Assembly (NCBI GenBank): GCA_038380795.1
Contig: CM076270.1
Location: 20,414,001 to 20,478,000 of the forward strand
DNA from: Pyrocephalus nanus
Taxonomy: Eukaryota; Chordata; Aves; Passeriformes; Tyrannidae
Direction: 5' to 3'
DNA: 64,000 nt
The notes under the pieces were generated by a model. The model was not told the origin of the DNA. It ran no database searches and saw only the letters and a list, made by a program, of their open reading frames with translations. Position numbers and translations under genes: made by a program. Each line of letters begins with the position of its first letter. Position 1 is the stretch's first letter. This document shows, piece by piece, positions 25,561-39,500 of this stretch.

Positions 25561-28112
25561 GCCAAACATCTTTCAAGAAGAACACTGGATTGCCTAATTG
25601 ATTACCTACATCTTACGAACTAGTAGTCTTTGAGAGGCCTTTAAGGTCCAGCTGTGTTTTAGATATAGACATTTCCCTTTCCATCACAATGCCCTGGCAA
25701 AAAACTCAAGGCATTGTTAAGTTTTTAGTCATGCCTGTGTTAGGAGACTCAAGGGTCCACTCCGAAGTGTTGATGTTGTGCAAAAAAATTTATTTACACT
25801 AATGACTTAGTGAGATCAGACCAAGCACTGTGTAATTTATTCCACCCATGCTCTGTGAAACAAAGGGTATGAAGCACACTCTGCAGGTAGGTTGCCCTGG
25901 CACACCAAGGCACATCTGGCACGCAAGTGTTGGGTGCATTTTTATTTGTTGGCTAAACAAGCAGTGTTTGCCTGAAATAGATGATGGGGAAAAAGGAGGC
26001 AATAATACAGTTGTAGGGTTCTCATCTGTGTACTCTGACTTATACACTCGACTCTCATATGCTGATAAACCTGTGCAGAATAACATCAGGGATTCCTCTG
26101 CAGTTCTTGTTCCCATCTCCTGACTCAAAAACTTTCCATAAAAACTCAAATTGAGTAAAGTGTTCTCCATCCTAATTAATGCAGTAATACTCCTGCCTAG
26201 GTCTGTATATTCTTTCAGAAATGACTTTATCACTAAAAACATCTTTGCACAAGTCCTTACAGAGCTAGTTTATAACACTACCATTCTCATTAAGTCTCAG
26301 TAATAAAAGACTATTTTGAGTTCATTTTTCTTGGGAAAACTATAGTTTTCCTCCTCAGGTTATGAGAAGAATTGTTGACAAAGACTAGCTCTGAATCTGT
26401 GGAACTATGTCTACCTAATTAAAAGACCTAAAGCACGTGGTTTGGAATAGGATTGCTTTTTCTAAAAAGAAAATGGTATGCCAGCTGTTCAGGATGAAGA
26501 CCTGTCCATGCACCCTCAGTCGAAAATAGTTTATGAATTCCCAGCTATTGAAGATATATTCTACAGATATAGTTAAAATGGGATCTACACCCACCCAGTG
26601 ATCATTTTTATGTTTTTTTCAAGACAGCAAATGAAAGAGCCATCTTGACTTTAACAGAGACATGTGCTCTGATGTTCTGTAACAAGAAGCAGAATAATAT
26701 GGTCAAAGCTGCAGAACAAACAGAAAACCTCAGAAATGCTGGGTTAGCATAAGTGCTGCCACAAACAGAAGCTATTAAAAATAAAAGTTTTAATAGTTCT
26801 GCCTAAAGGAGTATTTGATCAAATAAGCAGCTTACTGGGCCTGTAACGGTAGCAATGTTAGAGTCCATTATAAACTAAAATGATTTTATTCTCTGGAAAT
26901 ACCAGGGTTATTTAAAATTCCTGTTATTTCAAAAAATCCTTTTTTGTAACAAGAAACTGAGTTTAAGTATGCTATCGAATGTAATCTGTCAAATCTTCTC
27001 ACACCTGCTTTTTCAGGTTATTGAATGCTTTACATTGACTGTGGAATTAATAACACTGATAAGGATTGAAATAATTGGAATAACTGAGTTTCACTAATTT
27101 CTCACCAATAATGTTTGTTACCTGAAGAAAAAAAACTAAGGAGATTCAGACTGAATGCTCCACAGGGAGTTTGCAATCAAAGAATACTTTCCATCTAAAT
27201 ATGTTCAGCTTTAATAGCAGGATAGTTTTGGGATACGTGACCACCCTGGGAGACTTGCTGGCTTCACTAAAATGACTCAAAACAAACAGAAAAAGGAAAT
27301 ATTTTTCCTTTACATCAAAAGGAATTCAAATTAAATTATCCTTTAAACTGCTGGACAAATGGAACAATGAATGCAACTGGAGTTTCAGATGTTGTTGAAT
27401 GACTTTTAACTATTCATACAATTATGAAACAAAAAGTTAGCTGCTTTCAATATCTGTGCCTAAAGCCCAGCAATCTTCAGGAATAACAACTTCTCCAGCT
27501 GTAACAGTAGGAGAGAGCAGGTAGCACAAACTAAATTACACATTTTGTCCATATTGTGATTATCCACAAACACAACGTGCCGAGGAACCACATTTTAATA
27601 AATCATGAAGACTGAAATATATCTGAGAAAATTATAGAAACACCAAGGAGATAAAAATATTGTTAAATGGAGAAATAATAACTGATTTTGGTAAACAGTC
27701 TCCTGAAGACTACTTGATTTTACTCAAGCACGATACAATTAATAATTTCCTGAAGCAGGGAGTGTGCAGAGCTGGACTGGTGGACTCTACTACAAAATAA
27801 AGGACAGGCAACCTGGGATTCTCACAGGGCAATTTCCTGGCTCAGGTGAAGGGTTAAACCCCACAGCAATAGACACCTGGGTACATCTTGGGATACATGA
27901 AGGGATCTAAAGGAACCTTCTTGTAACCTCTAGGCCTCAGCTTTACCCTGGGCTTCCAGTCACACACTTCAAGGGCCAAAAATCCCTCACTGTCACCCAG
28001 GGCTTAGTCACTCTTGAGGTAGATATGAACAACTGGGGGAAGAGTGGGAGAGGGCAGCCTTATTTGCCAGGATGTTTAATGTCCTGTGAGTCTATAAGCA
28101 CAATTGAGAGAA
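25561..28112. other. Non-coding AT-rich stretch, no gene seen
   Basis: Overlapping opposite-strand frames at 25799-26242 and 25848-26123 have no recognisable domain and look like chance. No transposon is identified. The text at about 27840-28080 is slightly GC-richer but unassigned. Confidence 0.62.
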
Positions 28113-28176
28113 CATATATATCTATATCTAATCTATATCTTTCTTTCTCTATGTGTATGTATATATATATATATCT
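28113..28176. repeat. TA-rich microsatellite
   Basis: Interrupted TA/TATC repeats lead into an uninterrupted (TA)n run at 28160-28174. Such tracts are unstable in length and can differ between individuals. Confidence 0.9.
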
Positions 28177-31100
28177 CTTTATTGGTCCCTATCACACGTA
28201 CTAACTCCTGACCCTAGGAGCTGATAGAAGTAAGAGTGAGATCCTAGAAAATCATAACAGGAACTGAGAGGTAAAACTGCACTTCCTAAATATTTTCAGG
28301 TAGCTTTGTTTTAAAAAAGCTTTGGTAGAGAGAAGGAGGTACTCAAGAGAGCAATGGTAGGAGTGGAAAGTCTCTTGTATGGCCCAAGTTATATTCTCCA
28401 AAGAGGTGTAAGGGATTTGGAGGAGTAGGTTTGGCAGTGGGTGGTTACCTGCTGAGGGGATGCTCACAGTGAGCCATGGGCATTCAAATATAGTTCTGTG
28501 GAATCTATAGGGGACCGTTCAGATCCTCTTGAATTGCAGTTTCTGCTAGAAAAAAGCCTAAGAGTCAGATTTGGTTTGCTTAATGGAAAATTCAAAGGTC
28601 TCATTGCAAGGGAATAGCTGAAAAACCTACTGGGGAGATAATCTTGAGCTATACACCCACATTTCATATGGTATCATGTGCTTTTTCATTCATGAAAGAA
28701 ATAAGGTGGCTTTTGAAAAGAAAAACAAAAGGAAAATACCTGCCTTAGTAACTTCCATGGTTTTGCTTTCTTCTCAAGGTCAAGTTCAGAGTAGAATCTT
28801 CTGCTGTTTGTCTTCTCATTTAATAATACCCTGGAATAAGTAACTGGGAAAACAAAAATTGAATATACATCAATGAAAAATACTGTGCACATCAAACCCA
28901 TTTGGCAGGATGGGAATTTGTAACCAGCTCCATTTAGCACCTACCTACTGTTTCTCACTCGCTCCTGCTGTCTCTGTCCGGAGTCTGACAGAATTTTTTT
29001 CATACTGCTGCTTTGTCTAAAATACTTTCCATGCCTCATTCACTTACCTCATTCACTTGCCATCACTTTTCAACTGTAGCAGGGGTTTTTTTCTCTCCTT
29101 GATCTCTGCCTCCAAATTTCTTTCTCCCTCTGTCATTATTTAAGCTGTGTGAATACTTTACCAACTAGTGAGTTGAAGGTTTTATTAAGATTTCATTTAC
29201 AGTAAAAGTTTTAGTCAAAAGTCTGTGGAAATGAGAGCCTAAAGCTAAATATTTAATTGTGGTATTTCAGTGCAATATGCACAATTAAAGTCCTATATAA
29301 ATGTCAATGAATTAGAAAAAAAAACCCTTCTGTGATTAGGAATCTTATCTATAAAACTACCATATTATTTACTTCTCATGCATCATTCTAGACCAGAGGT
29401 GAAAATTTTAAGAGGTTGTGAAATTTTAAAATATATTTTAATTTATTAAACAAAACATAAAATAGCATTCATTTTCTTCAAAATAATTTAAAATAATAAT
29501 TTTTAAAAATGGTTGCAGTTTAATAAATGAAATAATCTCTGCTCCTCCCCACCTCCCCCAAAATAAAAAGAAAAGGTTGAAATGAAAGCCTCTTTAGAAA
29601 AACACACTAAAAACTTTTTAATATAAATGATGGGGGAAATAGTTATTTTTAAACCAGTGGGATTTTCACTTCCTCTCTCAAGCTAACCTTCAGCTAAATT
29701 GCAACGTATGATCAATGTTTCCATGCAGCCATCAATTTTTCTGAAGTTCTCACTGCCATTTTCAATTGATCTGCTCGTTTTAAGGACAGGAATGTGGAGG
29801 TGCTAAAATGCAGTATTACCTCCCTGGAAGTACTACTGAATTAAAAAAAAAAACAAACCTAAAAGGATCATCTGTTGGTGTTAGATGAAAGCAAGAAAAG
29901 TCTTTCTCTGCATTTAATTTGACTTTCCCAGCAAAAAGCTTTTCCTGAGCCCTCCAAACAGCCACCATACCTCCAGCATGCAACATATCCCTTAGAGAGG
30001 CCCATGCTGTGAGTTCCCCACCTAGCTGTATCCTGAGCTTTAAATTTGTTTGGACCACTTCTTAGCATTCCAAAGAGCTTGACAAACTGTTTTAAAAAGG
30101 TTATGCACAAATTAATGGAAGACATTAGGTAATGACTTTTTTGTTTGCTTGGCTTTTTTGGTTTTTCATTCGTTTGTGTTAAATCTTTCTTCAGTCTGGT
30201 CAAACTCTTCCCCATTTGTCTTGTATCGGTAGGACCAGTGGTTTGAGACGAGGAGTGATCAGAAGTGAAGGGAACTTTGCAGGTGAACCATCTATTTAAG
30301 CTGCCCCTGAGGCACACCCTGTCCTTCATTTCTCTTTCCACCTTGCAAGGTGTCCTGCTCGCCCTGCTCACTCAGGTGCCATCATACACATCTTAGAGGC
30401 TTTGCCAGCACGAGGCAGCAAATTCCTTGTCATATTGCATTTGGGAATCTGTGCAGGAGAGAGCAGAACCAGGGCTTGAACAAGAGAACTTGAACCTTTC
30501 TGAACCTGTGGGATACTTTTCTGCCAAGAAAATGTTGACTGCTGTGTAACTCTTGAACCTGTCAAATGGCTAGAATAGGAACTGGTAAATCTATCCAACA
30601 AGTTAAATATCAGCAGAGTATAAACCATTAAATGTACTAGCTGAGATTATAATGCAGGCAGTATTGTCAGATAAATATGATGCTTTAAGGGTAAATTTCC
30701 TCTCTGAGAATTAAAGTGGTAGGTCTAGTAACTAAATGGGACACCTTTAGCAATATATAATCTACAGTTCCGTCATACACCTTCATTCTTTCCCCTATAA
30801 TTAGGATTTTAATCCTTGTATTTGTTCTTTTAAAAAGCCTATTATCATTGCTAGGCATTCCTACTGATTTATTGATTTGTTATGTATATCATGAACGACT
30901 CCTGAGGAGTATAATAATGAAGGAGAATGTTATTTGATTCTATACAAATATTTAGGGATGGAGCCAATATTACTGTGTAGCTTTATTATGAGAAGCCCTA
31001 TTTCTTCTAATATCAATGTCACCTTACAAGGCTCCTCATCTACTATGAGGAAAGAAGGATTATTAGAACTGACAGAGTACTTGGCTTTTCAAAGCTATTA

Positions 31101-31449
31101 TATTTCTGTAATTGTTCCTTTTTGAATTTTTACATGCAGTGAGACTTCCACTGAAAACCTGTTTGCCCTGTTAGTCTGATGGCAGTTTAAACAAACAAGT
31201 TGCTTCCTTCGATATTGAATTGTTGGAACAAAACTGCTATTAGATATTTAAACAAGATACCTGATGGTCTTTTTATTCCTTTAATCTGGGAACAGAAGGC
31301 ACTGGCAAATGTCTTCATGGGGCCTTCCATTGGGCATGATTTACTTACTTTATCATCCAATTGAACATCTTACCTTCCTGTCTATACCTAAGGGTTTTTT
31401 CATAGTCAGTTCTAAGGTATTCTTGGTTTGGGAAGAGATGAGAGTATTT
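28177..31449. other. Non-coding stretch, no gene seen
   Basis: A 13-base unit, CCTCATTCACTTA, is tandemly repeated nearly twice at 29034-29058. The stretch 29400-29620 is very AT-rich. Frames of up to 167 codons on the minus strand near 29868-30371 show no domain and are interrupted by low-complexity lysine/proline-rich text. Confidence 0.62.
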
Positions 31450-31545
31450 AAAAAAGAAAGGGGGGGAAAAAAAAAAGGAAAACAAAAAGAACAACCTATA
31501 GAGAGAAAAACAAAAACCAAACAAATAAACAAAAAAACCCAAAAC
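31450..31545. repeat. A-rich low-complexity tract
   Basis: Purine-rich text (a G7 run followed by A-runs) grades into AAAC/AAAT-type repeats. It supplies the lysine/threonine-rich middle of a 208-codon + strand frame (31309-31935), which is therefore probably not a gene. Confidence 0.85.
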
Positions 31546-34500
31546 ATTTCCAATGGGCTAACAACCAGTGTTATGTTGTTCCTGTTCAATATAAAATGTG
31601 ACATTTCTCTTTTACAAGAGATGCTGCTGTTTTTAGTAAGCATAAATTGCTTTCTCTGGGGTTTTCTATTAGAGGTAAGGAAAGGGAATAGCATGAAAGC
31701 AGCTTGTATGTTTTATAAATTATGTGGGTTTTTTCTAAAGAGAGCTGTACTAAGCTTCAGTCTCATGTGGCAGAAATACATTTTCCATATGTTTCATATA
31801 CGTGTGTATATGTATGTATGTTATGAATATGTAATTTTTATTTTGTTTTCTACATTTAGCTTTGGGTTGTATTCACATCAACTGTCCAGACTGAGCAGAT
31901 TCTCTAAGGAAAATGCAGGATGCCCTAGGAGCTGATTCAGTGGGTGGTACTCCTCCTCTCCAGTCAGAACTGAACTAATGCCGTGCCATGTGGTTCTGGA
32001 AGGAAATATCTGAATGAGAGAGAAAGTTGGAGTCTATCAGTAGGGAAATCAGCCGTGTTGTAATAACCTGAATACATGTCAGTAATAGCAGTAGATGAAT
32101 TTAATCTTGGGTAAGCCCTCACCTTTAAAGAGGTTTTTAAGTCTCTGCCACCGGAGGGTTTGCTTTGTTTTGATCAAATGAGGCGTCAAAAGGAATTAAA
32201 ACGTTTGCAACATTGTAAAAATGGCAATGAAATGTTCTGTATTTGGACTGAACTCTGGGTTTGCAATCTTAATTTAAAAGAAGCTAGGAGCAGTTGCCTA
32301 GATGCAGGACTTGGTGTGTCTGTGATAGAAGGCAGAGAACTGGATTCTCAGAGCAGAGATCTCAGAGCTTTCCAGCTCTCTTATCCTAGAGACTGTCTTT
32401 ACCATGCAAATACTTACCCACAGGTCTTCCTCATTTTCTTACAGAAATTCAAAAACTGCTCACCAGCAGCTACTAAAAATAATTTATGTCCAGAAGTCCC
32501 TGGGGTGGCTTTTCCTGTCTTTGCAGAGGCAAACACAGGCATGGTGACCTGTGTGTTCAGGATGCACATGAGCTGGCAATGAAAATGCTGGCCTTGCAAA
32601 AAGTATCCAGACTTTTCACCTTGAAGAAACATATCCAGCAAAGCAAGACAGATAATTGTAACACTGTGATATCTGGGATCAGGAAAGCTCTGCTGAAAAA
32701 GAAACTTTGGTATTCCATCTTTAAATACCTTCTTTAGCTTTGTTTAAATTCTTTTTAGAACTAGTCTTGAAAAACAGACCTTTATTAATCAGACAATATA
32801 TATGAGGTGTGATCCCTGAAGATATTATATATCTTTTCCTTCAATTTAAGCTATTTCCTCTGGTGATATAATAATAATAAATTACTAGTAAGAAAATCTT
32901 TCCCTTAGGATGAAAAGTTCATTTTGCATCTTTACCACAACTTTTGTTGATAATAATCATTACGGATCTGCTTGACATCCATAGTTTTACAAATTCTCAC
33001 AGAATCATTGTATGAAGGAAAACAAGCATGCTTATCAAATTAAGTATTTACCTTCATGTAGCAGATATCTTTCTAGAAATATTGAATTTAAGCATAATTC
33101 CAGTGTGGTACTTAACACAGTGAACCAAGATATCATAATATATGTTGGCAGCACTTCACTAAAGCCAGTGAACTCAAGTAAACCTTCCATTGTACATCAG
33201 AACTGAATATCTGCCTTGTGTTCAGTGTTTGTCACATCCTTGAAAGAAGAGGTGAAACCAAAGGTAGACACTTCCAGGTAAACAGGCCCTCATTTTCAGT
33301 TTTCACTTTATGTAGTAATGAGATGTTGAAATTGGAGCCAAGTCTACATTTCCAAACCTGAAAGGGAATAAATCAGGCTCTTTAACAAAATAGCTATGCC
33401 AGCAAAAACTCTACAGTGGGGTCAGAGAAGGCCTTTCTGACTCAATAATCTCAGATAAGTAATTACCAAAATGTAGAGTAAAATAAGTCTGAGAACATTG
33501 TATAACCAGGTGTATTTGTGTCACTGCTATTTAAAATTAATCTTGATTTGTCAGAAGGTCTTCTGATTTGCCTGGAAGCACAGATTACCTTAAAGATAAT
33601 TGAATATAACTGGCGCTATTTCAGTGAATAACCTGACTAGAATTATTTGACATTCGGTACAAGGTTTCTGTGTTTGTGTAGGAGAGGAAGATGTGCACAT
33701 CCGTGCTTCTAAAGAGCTCTGATGTGTGCCAGTTGGCATGGATTGTTGTGCTGAATAGAAGATTAGCTCACGTGGTGCTGCTCTGTGAAAACTGGAGGTA
33801 TGGATTATGTGTACAGTGACAATTATCCACAAATTCAGAGGGTTATACTATTAATCCAAATCCTAGAGCTTACAGTGCACGTTGTATCCTGTGGCAGTCA
33901 CTGTTCTGCACTACCTTGCATCTGAAGGTTCTCTTGAATTTTATGAAACTGTATGGTTTTTTTTAGGAATTGCTTCTCTGCACCACTGCCTTGATTGTGC
34001 AAACACTTCCAGGCAGCTTTGTGGGCTGTAATGCATCTTTGCTTCTTCGGTCATTGCCCAGTTTACTCCATTCATAGGAAAGGGAAGGAACAATGGATTC
34101 AATGTGTCAGCCTTAGAAGGTGATAGATGGTGTAGATGCATCAGCCTGGCTTGAAGTGTCTGCTCAGCAGACACTCAGCAATTCTGTGGTGGATGGGACA
34201 GGGAAAAGAAATGGTGAGAACACTCTTTCACTTAGCACTGAACTTCCAAGTGGATCTCGTGGATATCAATGAAATGTGACAAGGGCTGACAAAGCAGCGT
34301 GTAGTGGAGTCTGTAACTGTAAATTTATATTATACTATTTTGACTTCTACTAGTGCTCTGTAAGAACTGTTCTCTGCTAATATACAGAACGGAAAGGGTC
34401 ATGTTACACTGAGAATGCACAAACGTTGTGAATTTTTTTTTGTTTTGTTTTGTTAGGCCAGTTTATACAAATGCTGTGCCTGAAAATCTGTGCAAGGTTT

Positions 34501-36339
34501 CAGTGAGTTGTTGTAATGGAATCCTGACTAATCACAATCATCCTTTTTAAATATAAATTCTTGAAATGAGACGGGAAGAGTGGTGATGGTGGAGGGTGGG
34601 CAGGAAACAAAAGGTTGCTTAAATTAACAGCTTATGGACTTCACAGTATTTTTGTGACACTTGATCACAGTGTAGCCAGAAGCTACCACACAAAAACAGT
34701 GGGCTTGAATCTCACAAAAGAGAGGACTAAAATCAAGTCTAATTAGTTTTAATTCATAAAGAGGAAAAGAAGGAAAGAAAAGTTTACAGACACACTCTCT
34801 CCTTCAGGACATTGCACACTGAAATGTTTATAGCCAGTAAACTAATAAAAATAGACAGCTCCACACAAGGCCATCAAAAGAAGGTTTGCTGAGTGGGAAG
34901 GGCAAACCTTATTTCTTTCACTAGGAAATGAACTCAGCTTTTTTGTTGCATACGTTAACCAGTCTGGGAGAGAAAATAGTTTCATTCAGCTCTCAGGCCA
35001 GCTTGGCACCACAACGCTCATGTGGGTAGCATGTGGGACAGAGTACTGTCTGAGCTCAAATCCTATCTTTTGTCCTCCTGTTTGTCTTTAACTGGTCTGC
35101 AAATTTATTTGAAGCTTCCTGGGTTAGCTGACAGCAGTTTCTCCCAAGGAGATGATCTTTCCTTACTCTGACTTCATGTAAAAATGCTGCTTCCTCTCGT
35201 CAGCTTGAGTTAAAAAAAGGATGAAAACTGCAAAACCTCCTCCATACCCCAAAAGGCAGCTAGTCCAGCGTTAACATACAGCAAGAGTCTGACCCTTTAA
35301 ATGGAGAGGAAAACTATGCTGAAGGGTGGGAGGGAGGATACAGTTTTTTCCTGGATGGTCTGTTTTTTGAAGATAAATATTATACTCGTTCCCCTAAAAC
35401 TACACCATTAATCCCGCTATTTTTCTTTCCCCTTTTTCCCAGTCCAAAGCAGGGGGAATTTTTACATCGTTTTCATTCCCATGTTTCTCATTTGAACAAA
35501 AGTCCTATTTCTTTTAATTTGCTATTTCCAATCTTTCTTCTTTTTTATTTGCCAGATCTCACCTTTCAAATCAGACTTGAATACCCAAATCTTTACCAGT
35601 TTCCGTATTTGTTTTAAAAGGCCTACCCTTTTCATGAAAAAAGTGTACTATGAAAAACATGAACACTTTGGATCCATTTTCTGTAAGCAAGTCACCTCAG
35701 CTCTTGCCCCTCCAGTCTTGGCATGAAATTGATATGATTGTGCATTTTTTAAAACTCTGAACATTTTTGTAATCTGGAAAGATGAGGTATGGAGGAGCAA
35801 CTGGGAGGCTTTGAAACAGGAGATCTATTAATGTGATCCGTGAGTTTGTTGCAGACTTAAGTACAGTTGCCAGTGAAAACTTCTTTAAATGTAGCTTTTG
35901 GGTATCTTCTCCACCAAACAAGACTAGGATGGAGAAGAGAAGCAGTTTTGTTGTTTGTCTTGGGACTGTATGTGAGATTTAAGCCATTATTGCCATACGT
36001 TCTTATTTCTCTTCTCATTTGCTCCGTATAAGTAGTTTTGATACATAATGAGCATTATATACAAAGAGTCCAGGTTAGTGTGTTTGTTACAAAAGGACTT
36101 CAGATCTGCATTTAACAATTGTAGGTGACTCCTACGCACTTTCACAACAAAAGGGACCGATAGATTTGAACTCAGCTGGTGATGTGGCTCTAGAAATACT
36201 GTATCAGTGCTAAATTGTCTTTATATTGCTTTTATTAAACAAATACTGCTTTGGAAAGTAAAGCTCTCATCTGCTTCCCACTGAGCAGATTTAAAAAACA
36301 TTTTCCTCCTTTTCTCTGGAATCTGACTGTGCAAGCTGC
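31546..36339. other. Non-coding stretch, no gene seen
   Basis: No convincing exon. A CTCF-like word (CTGCCACCGGAGGG, three mismatches to the reverse-strand consensus) lies at 32145-32158. Faint tRNA-like text near 35025-35075 (CTCAAATCC B-box-like word) is too weak to call. Short AT-rich repeats are common. Confidence 0.6.
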
Positions 36340-36580
36340 ATAGTTCTCCCCACTGTGATCTCTTTTGCAAAAGAAGCCTATTAATTGAGGATGTTTTTCA
36401 GTATTGCCAAAAGGTCACTACAATCAATTATGGAGAATATTTGTAAAGAAGAAATCTTGCCTGTAAAGCAATATATCCTGAGTTGTCTAATTTGTTCACT
36501 GTAATAAGGCCATGCCCACTTATTGATTAATCAATCTTTGTTGTCTGTTTGCTGATTATATCAGGAAGTCTCTTAATGTA
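36340..36580. promoter_or_regulatory. Candidate conserved non-coding block with ATTGATTAATCAAT palindrome
   Basis: A perfect 14-base palindrome ATTGATTAATCAAT (36522-36535) joins two ATTGATT (ONECUT/PBX-HOX-like) half sites. It is followed at once by a CTTTGTTGTC SOX-like word. Upstream text includes TACAATCAATTATGG. The block is not open in any frame. Regulatory function is inferred from motif density only. Confidence 0.3.
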
Positions 36581-39500
36581 ATGGAATATCATATACAGAG
36601 TTGGCTTGCAAAAATATTTATTTCTGCTACTATACTGCATGTGTTCAACCTGAGGAGAGGATTTTTCCAGGACAAATCATTCTGATTCATTATGGTAAGC
36701 CTAGAACTGACAATGGAACCATACTTGAGTTTGAAACATGACTGAATAAGGTCACCAACATAGAATTTTTTCTGTTTTGATCCAATTTGTAAATCATTAC
36801 CTGATGTATTCCATTGGAAAGTCTTAATGTTATGCAATTATACCGCATTGAGATATACAATGTGTGAATATAATTGAGCAAAATCAAACTTATGTTGTTT
36901 GCCAAAAGACTGGTTGTGGATAAATTCAAAATGGTTCTCAGGCTATGTTTAAAAGTGTAACATTTGGTTACTTTTAAGAACCATATAAAGGAAGCCAAGC
37001 ATATTAAAATTAATTCATCTTCATATAATTAAGGTTTTTATCTTGTCATAAATCTTAATGTGATTTGTTGGACTTAGAGCAGTGGCAGGAGCTATGTACA
37101 TAGATGTTTTAAGTTATAGTATAATTATCTCTGTTGGCATGGGTGCATCATTTCTACTAAATAATATGCCTTATTTCACTGTGACTCCATGATTCATTTC
37201 TGTTCTTTGTACTGTAGTTGATGTAAATGGACCACATTAACTGCCCCCCGCCTTACTTTGTGTATATTTAAGGATCTAAAATGTCTCAAAAATCCATTAT
37301 CACTCTGTGTCAGAAAGATGAGAAAAACACATGAAAATCTCATAAGCAGGTAGAATTAGAACATGTCTATACATTAACTTTTGACAGGTGCAACATAAAC
37401 AAAATTTCACCTGGAATTCGTGTTGTCATTCATATAAGGTAATGCTGTATTTTAAACTGAGGAGAAATAATGAATTCATGCTGCTGATGCTCAGTATTAT
37501 TTTTACAAAAAAAAAAATGTATTTTTAAAACTCTTGAATTTTCCAATAAATGAATATTTGATGATCTGCTGTTAAAACACTCAGTAGGACCAGAGAATCA
37601 AAAGGAGAAACACAAGAAAACAGAAATAATTTTCCATTTATCCTTACTTCAGTATTTAATGTGCTAAAGTTTAAGTGCCTCTTTTTGCTGTATAAAATGC
37701 TCATAACATGATTTAGCATGATGCACATCTCACCACGAGCAGTAAAATAGAAAGAATAAAAATAGGCCCTAATTCTGCAAACAGTTATGCATTTGTAGCT
37801 CCATTTGTACTATTTGTGTACACTAAAATTTACTGTGATATATAAGGAGTATTCAAAAACAAAGAACTTCAATGAAAGGACAGGTTTTTTTAAAAAAAAA
37901 AACAAACAGTGATACCACATCTCAAAAAAGCCAGGCTTAACATCCACAACATGTGCCATGTTTGCAGTGCTTTCAAACTGCAAAGCAATGTTTTTACCAG
38001 AGGGGTACTTAAAGTCACAAGTTCAACTAACACGTCCATTGAGAATAAGAATGTAACAGTCCTCTCTAAAAATTTTAATATATATATTGATTCTCAGTTC
38101 ATTCTGGAATGTAGATTTTTCCGGCTCTGGAAATCTAATGTTCAACATATGGCCACCTGCAGTTTTACCATGCTAAAATTTCTGTGCCTTTCCCCAGGGA
38201 GAAATCAAGGTATCATAGATTTTTTTTTTTTTGTTTCCACATGCTATGTAGATTAAATACGTGACATGCAATTTAAACCCAAAAGATTTTTGGCACTGAT
38301 ATTGATGACTTGAAAGGTATCATAGCACAAATTTTAAACTCATTTATGTGGCAGTTGCTGTTGTTGAAAATGAAGCTTCTTTATTGTGGCATCGGGGCTT
38401 CATCTCTGAATTAGTGACAGCCAAAAGCTCAACTCCTCACTACTGACCTGCTTTGGGAATGCTGCAGTGCTATCCCATTCCTTAATTCTAGGGAAATTGA
38501 GGTGGTGAAAGGGTTGTATAATTCTGCTGTCATTACTCCCAAAACCAGGACAAAGCATCAATGTCTCCACAGAGAAGAAAAAAGAGGGAAGAAATAATCT
38601 CTGAGTTTTTACAGTAAGGACTTAAAAAAAAAAGCAAGTAGAATAGTGTCTCTAAAATGCCCCACTGTGTCTTATTACCACAAAATTTCTTCCAGTGTTT
38701 AAGTGAGGACATTAAATTTACATAAGTAATGTGAGGCTTTGACTTTTTTTAAGGTGGTCCACAAAAAACATCCTTAAAGAATAATAAAATAAAATATGCT
38801 TTCCCCTGCAAAATCCTATAAAAGTCAATTTCTTAAACATGACTAAAGCTTGGAAAAATAATGCCTTGTATAATAAACTACTCTCCATAATTCTTTTAAG
38901 CAAAGAATTGGGTTTTATTTCATTTAAATTGTTTGTCCGAATTATCTTAAATATCAATAGAGCTTACTGCCATGGAGTATTTAGCATTTCTTATCTTATC
39001 TGTTGAAGAATCTATGTGTGCATTGCTTTGATGCTGAGTTATTTAACTAATTTATTTATCAAGTTGATCTAGTTTTATTGGTTGAACTTGAAACCAGTTC
39101 AGTCCCACACACATGGGGGTGTTTCAGATGTTCTCAAAGGTCTCTGTGTGGGTAGCAAGAGATCACCACTGTGCAACATGGTGGTGATGGTAAATGTGCT
39201 GGATGGCTGGAGGAGTGTTAACAATGGTCACATCCACCACTGTGCTGTTGTAAAAATGAGAGTGAGCTTAGATGATTCCAGTGACTGTAATCAGCTGAGA
39301 GTGAAGTGACAAAACCAGAGATGGACTGTAGTCCACATGCAGAGAAAGGAAACCTTCTAGGGGAAGAGGTGCACAATTTGCTACAAAGGTGTTACAGAAG
39401 ATTTATATCTGTCTTCCATCAATCTTACTGAAGCTGAAATCCTTTGGAATGCTGAACTTGTGCTCACTTCACCATCCTTCTTCCAACTCTATTGAGAAAA

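Noticed and set aside
29868..30371. 167-codon minus-strand frame
   Set aside because: No domain, low-complexity segments, overlapping alternative frames; consistent with chance.
31309..31935. 208-codon + strand frame, the longest in the window
   Set aside because: Its middle is encoded by an A-rich low-complexity tract (lysine/threonine/asparagine runs), overlapping frames lie on the other strand, and no domain is recognisable.
35020..35080. tRNA-like or SINE-head-like text with CTCAAATCC
   Set aside because: The A-box is poor, no cloverleaf could be built by eye, and no SINE body follows.
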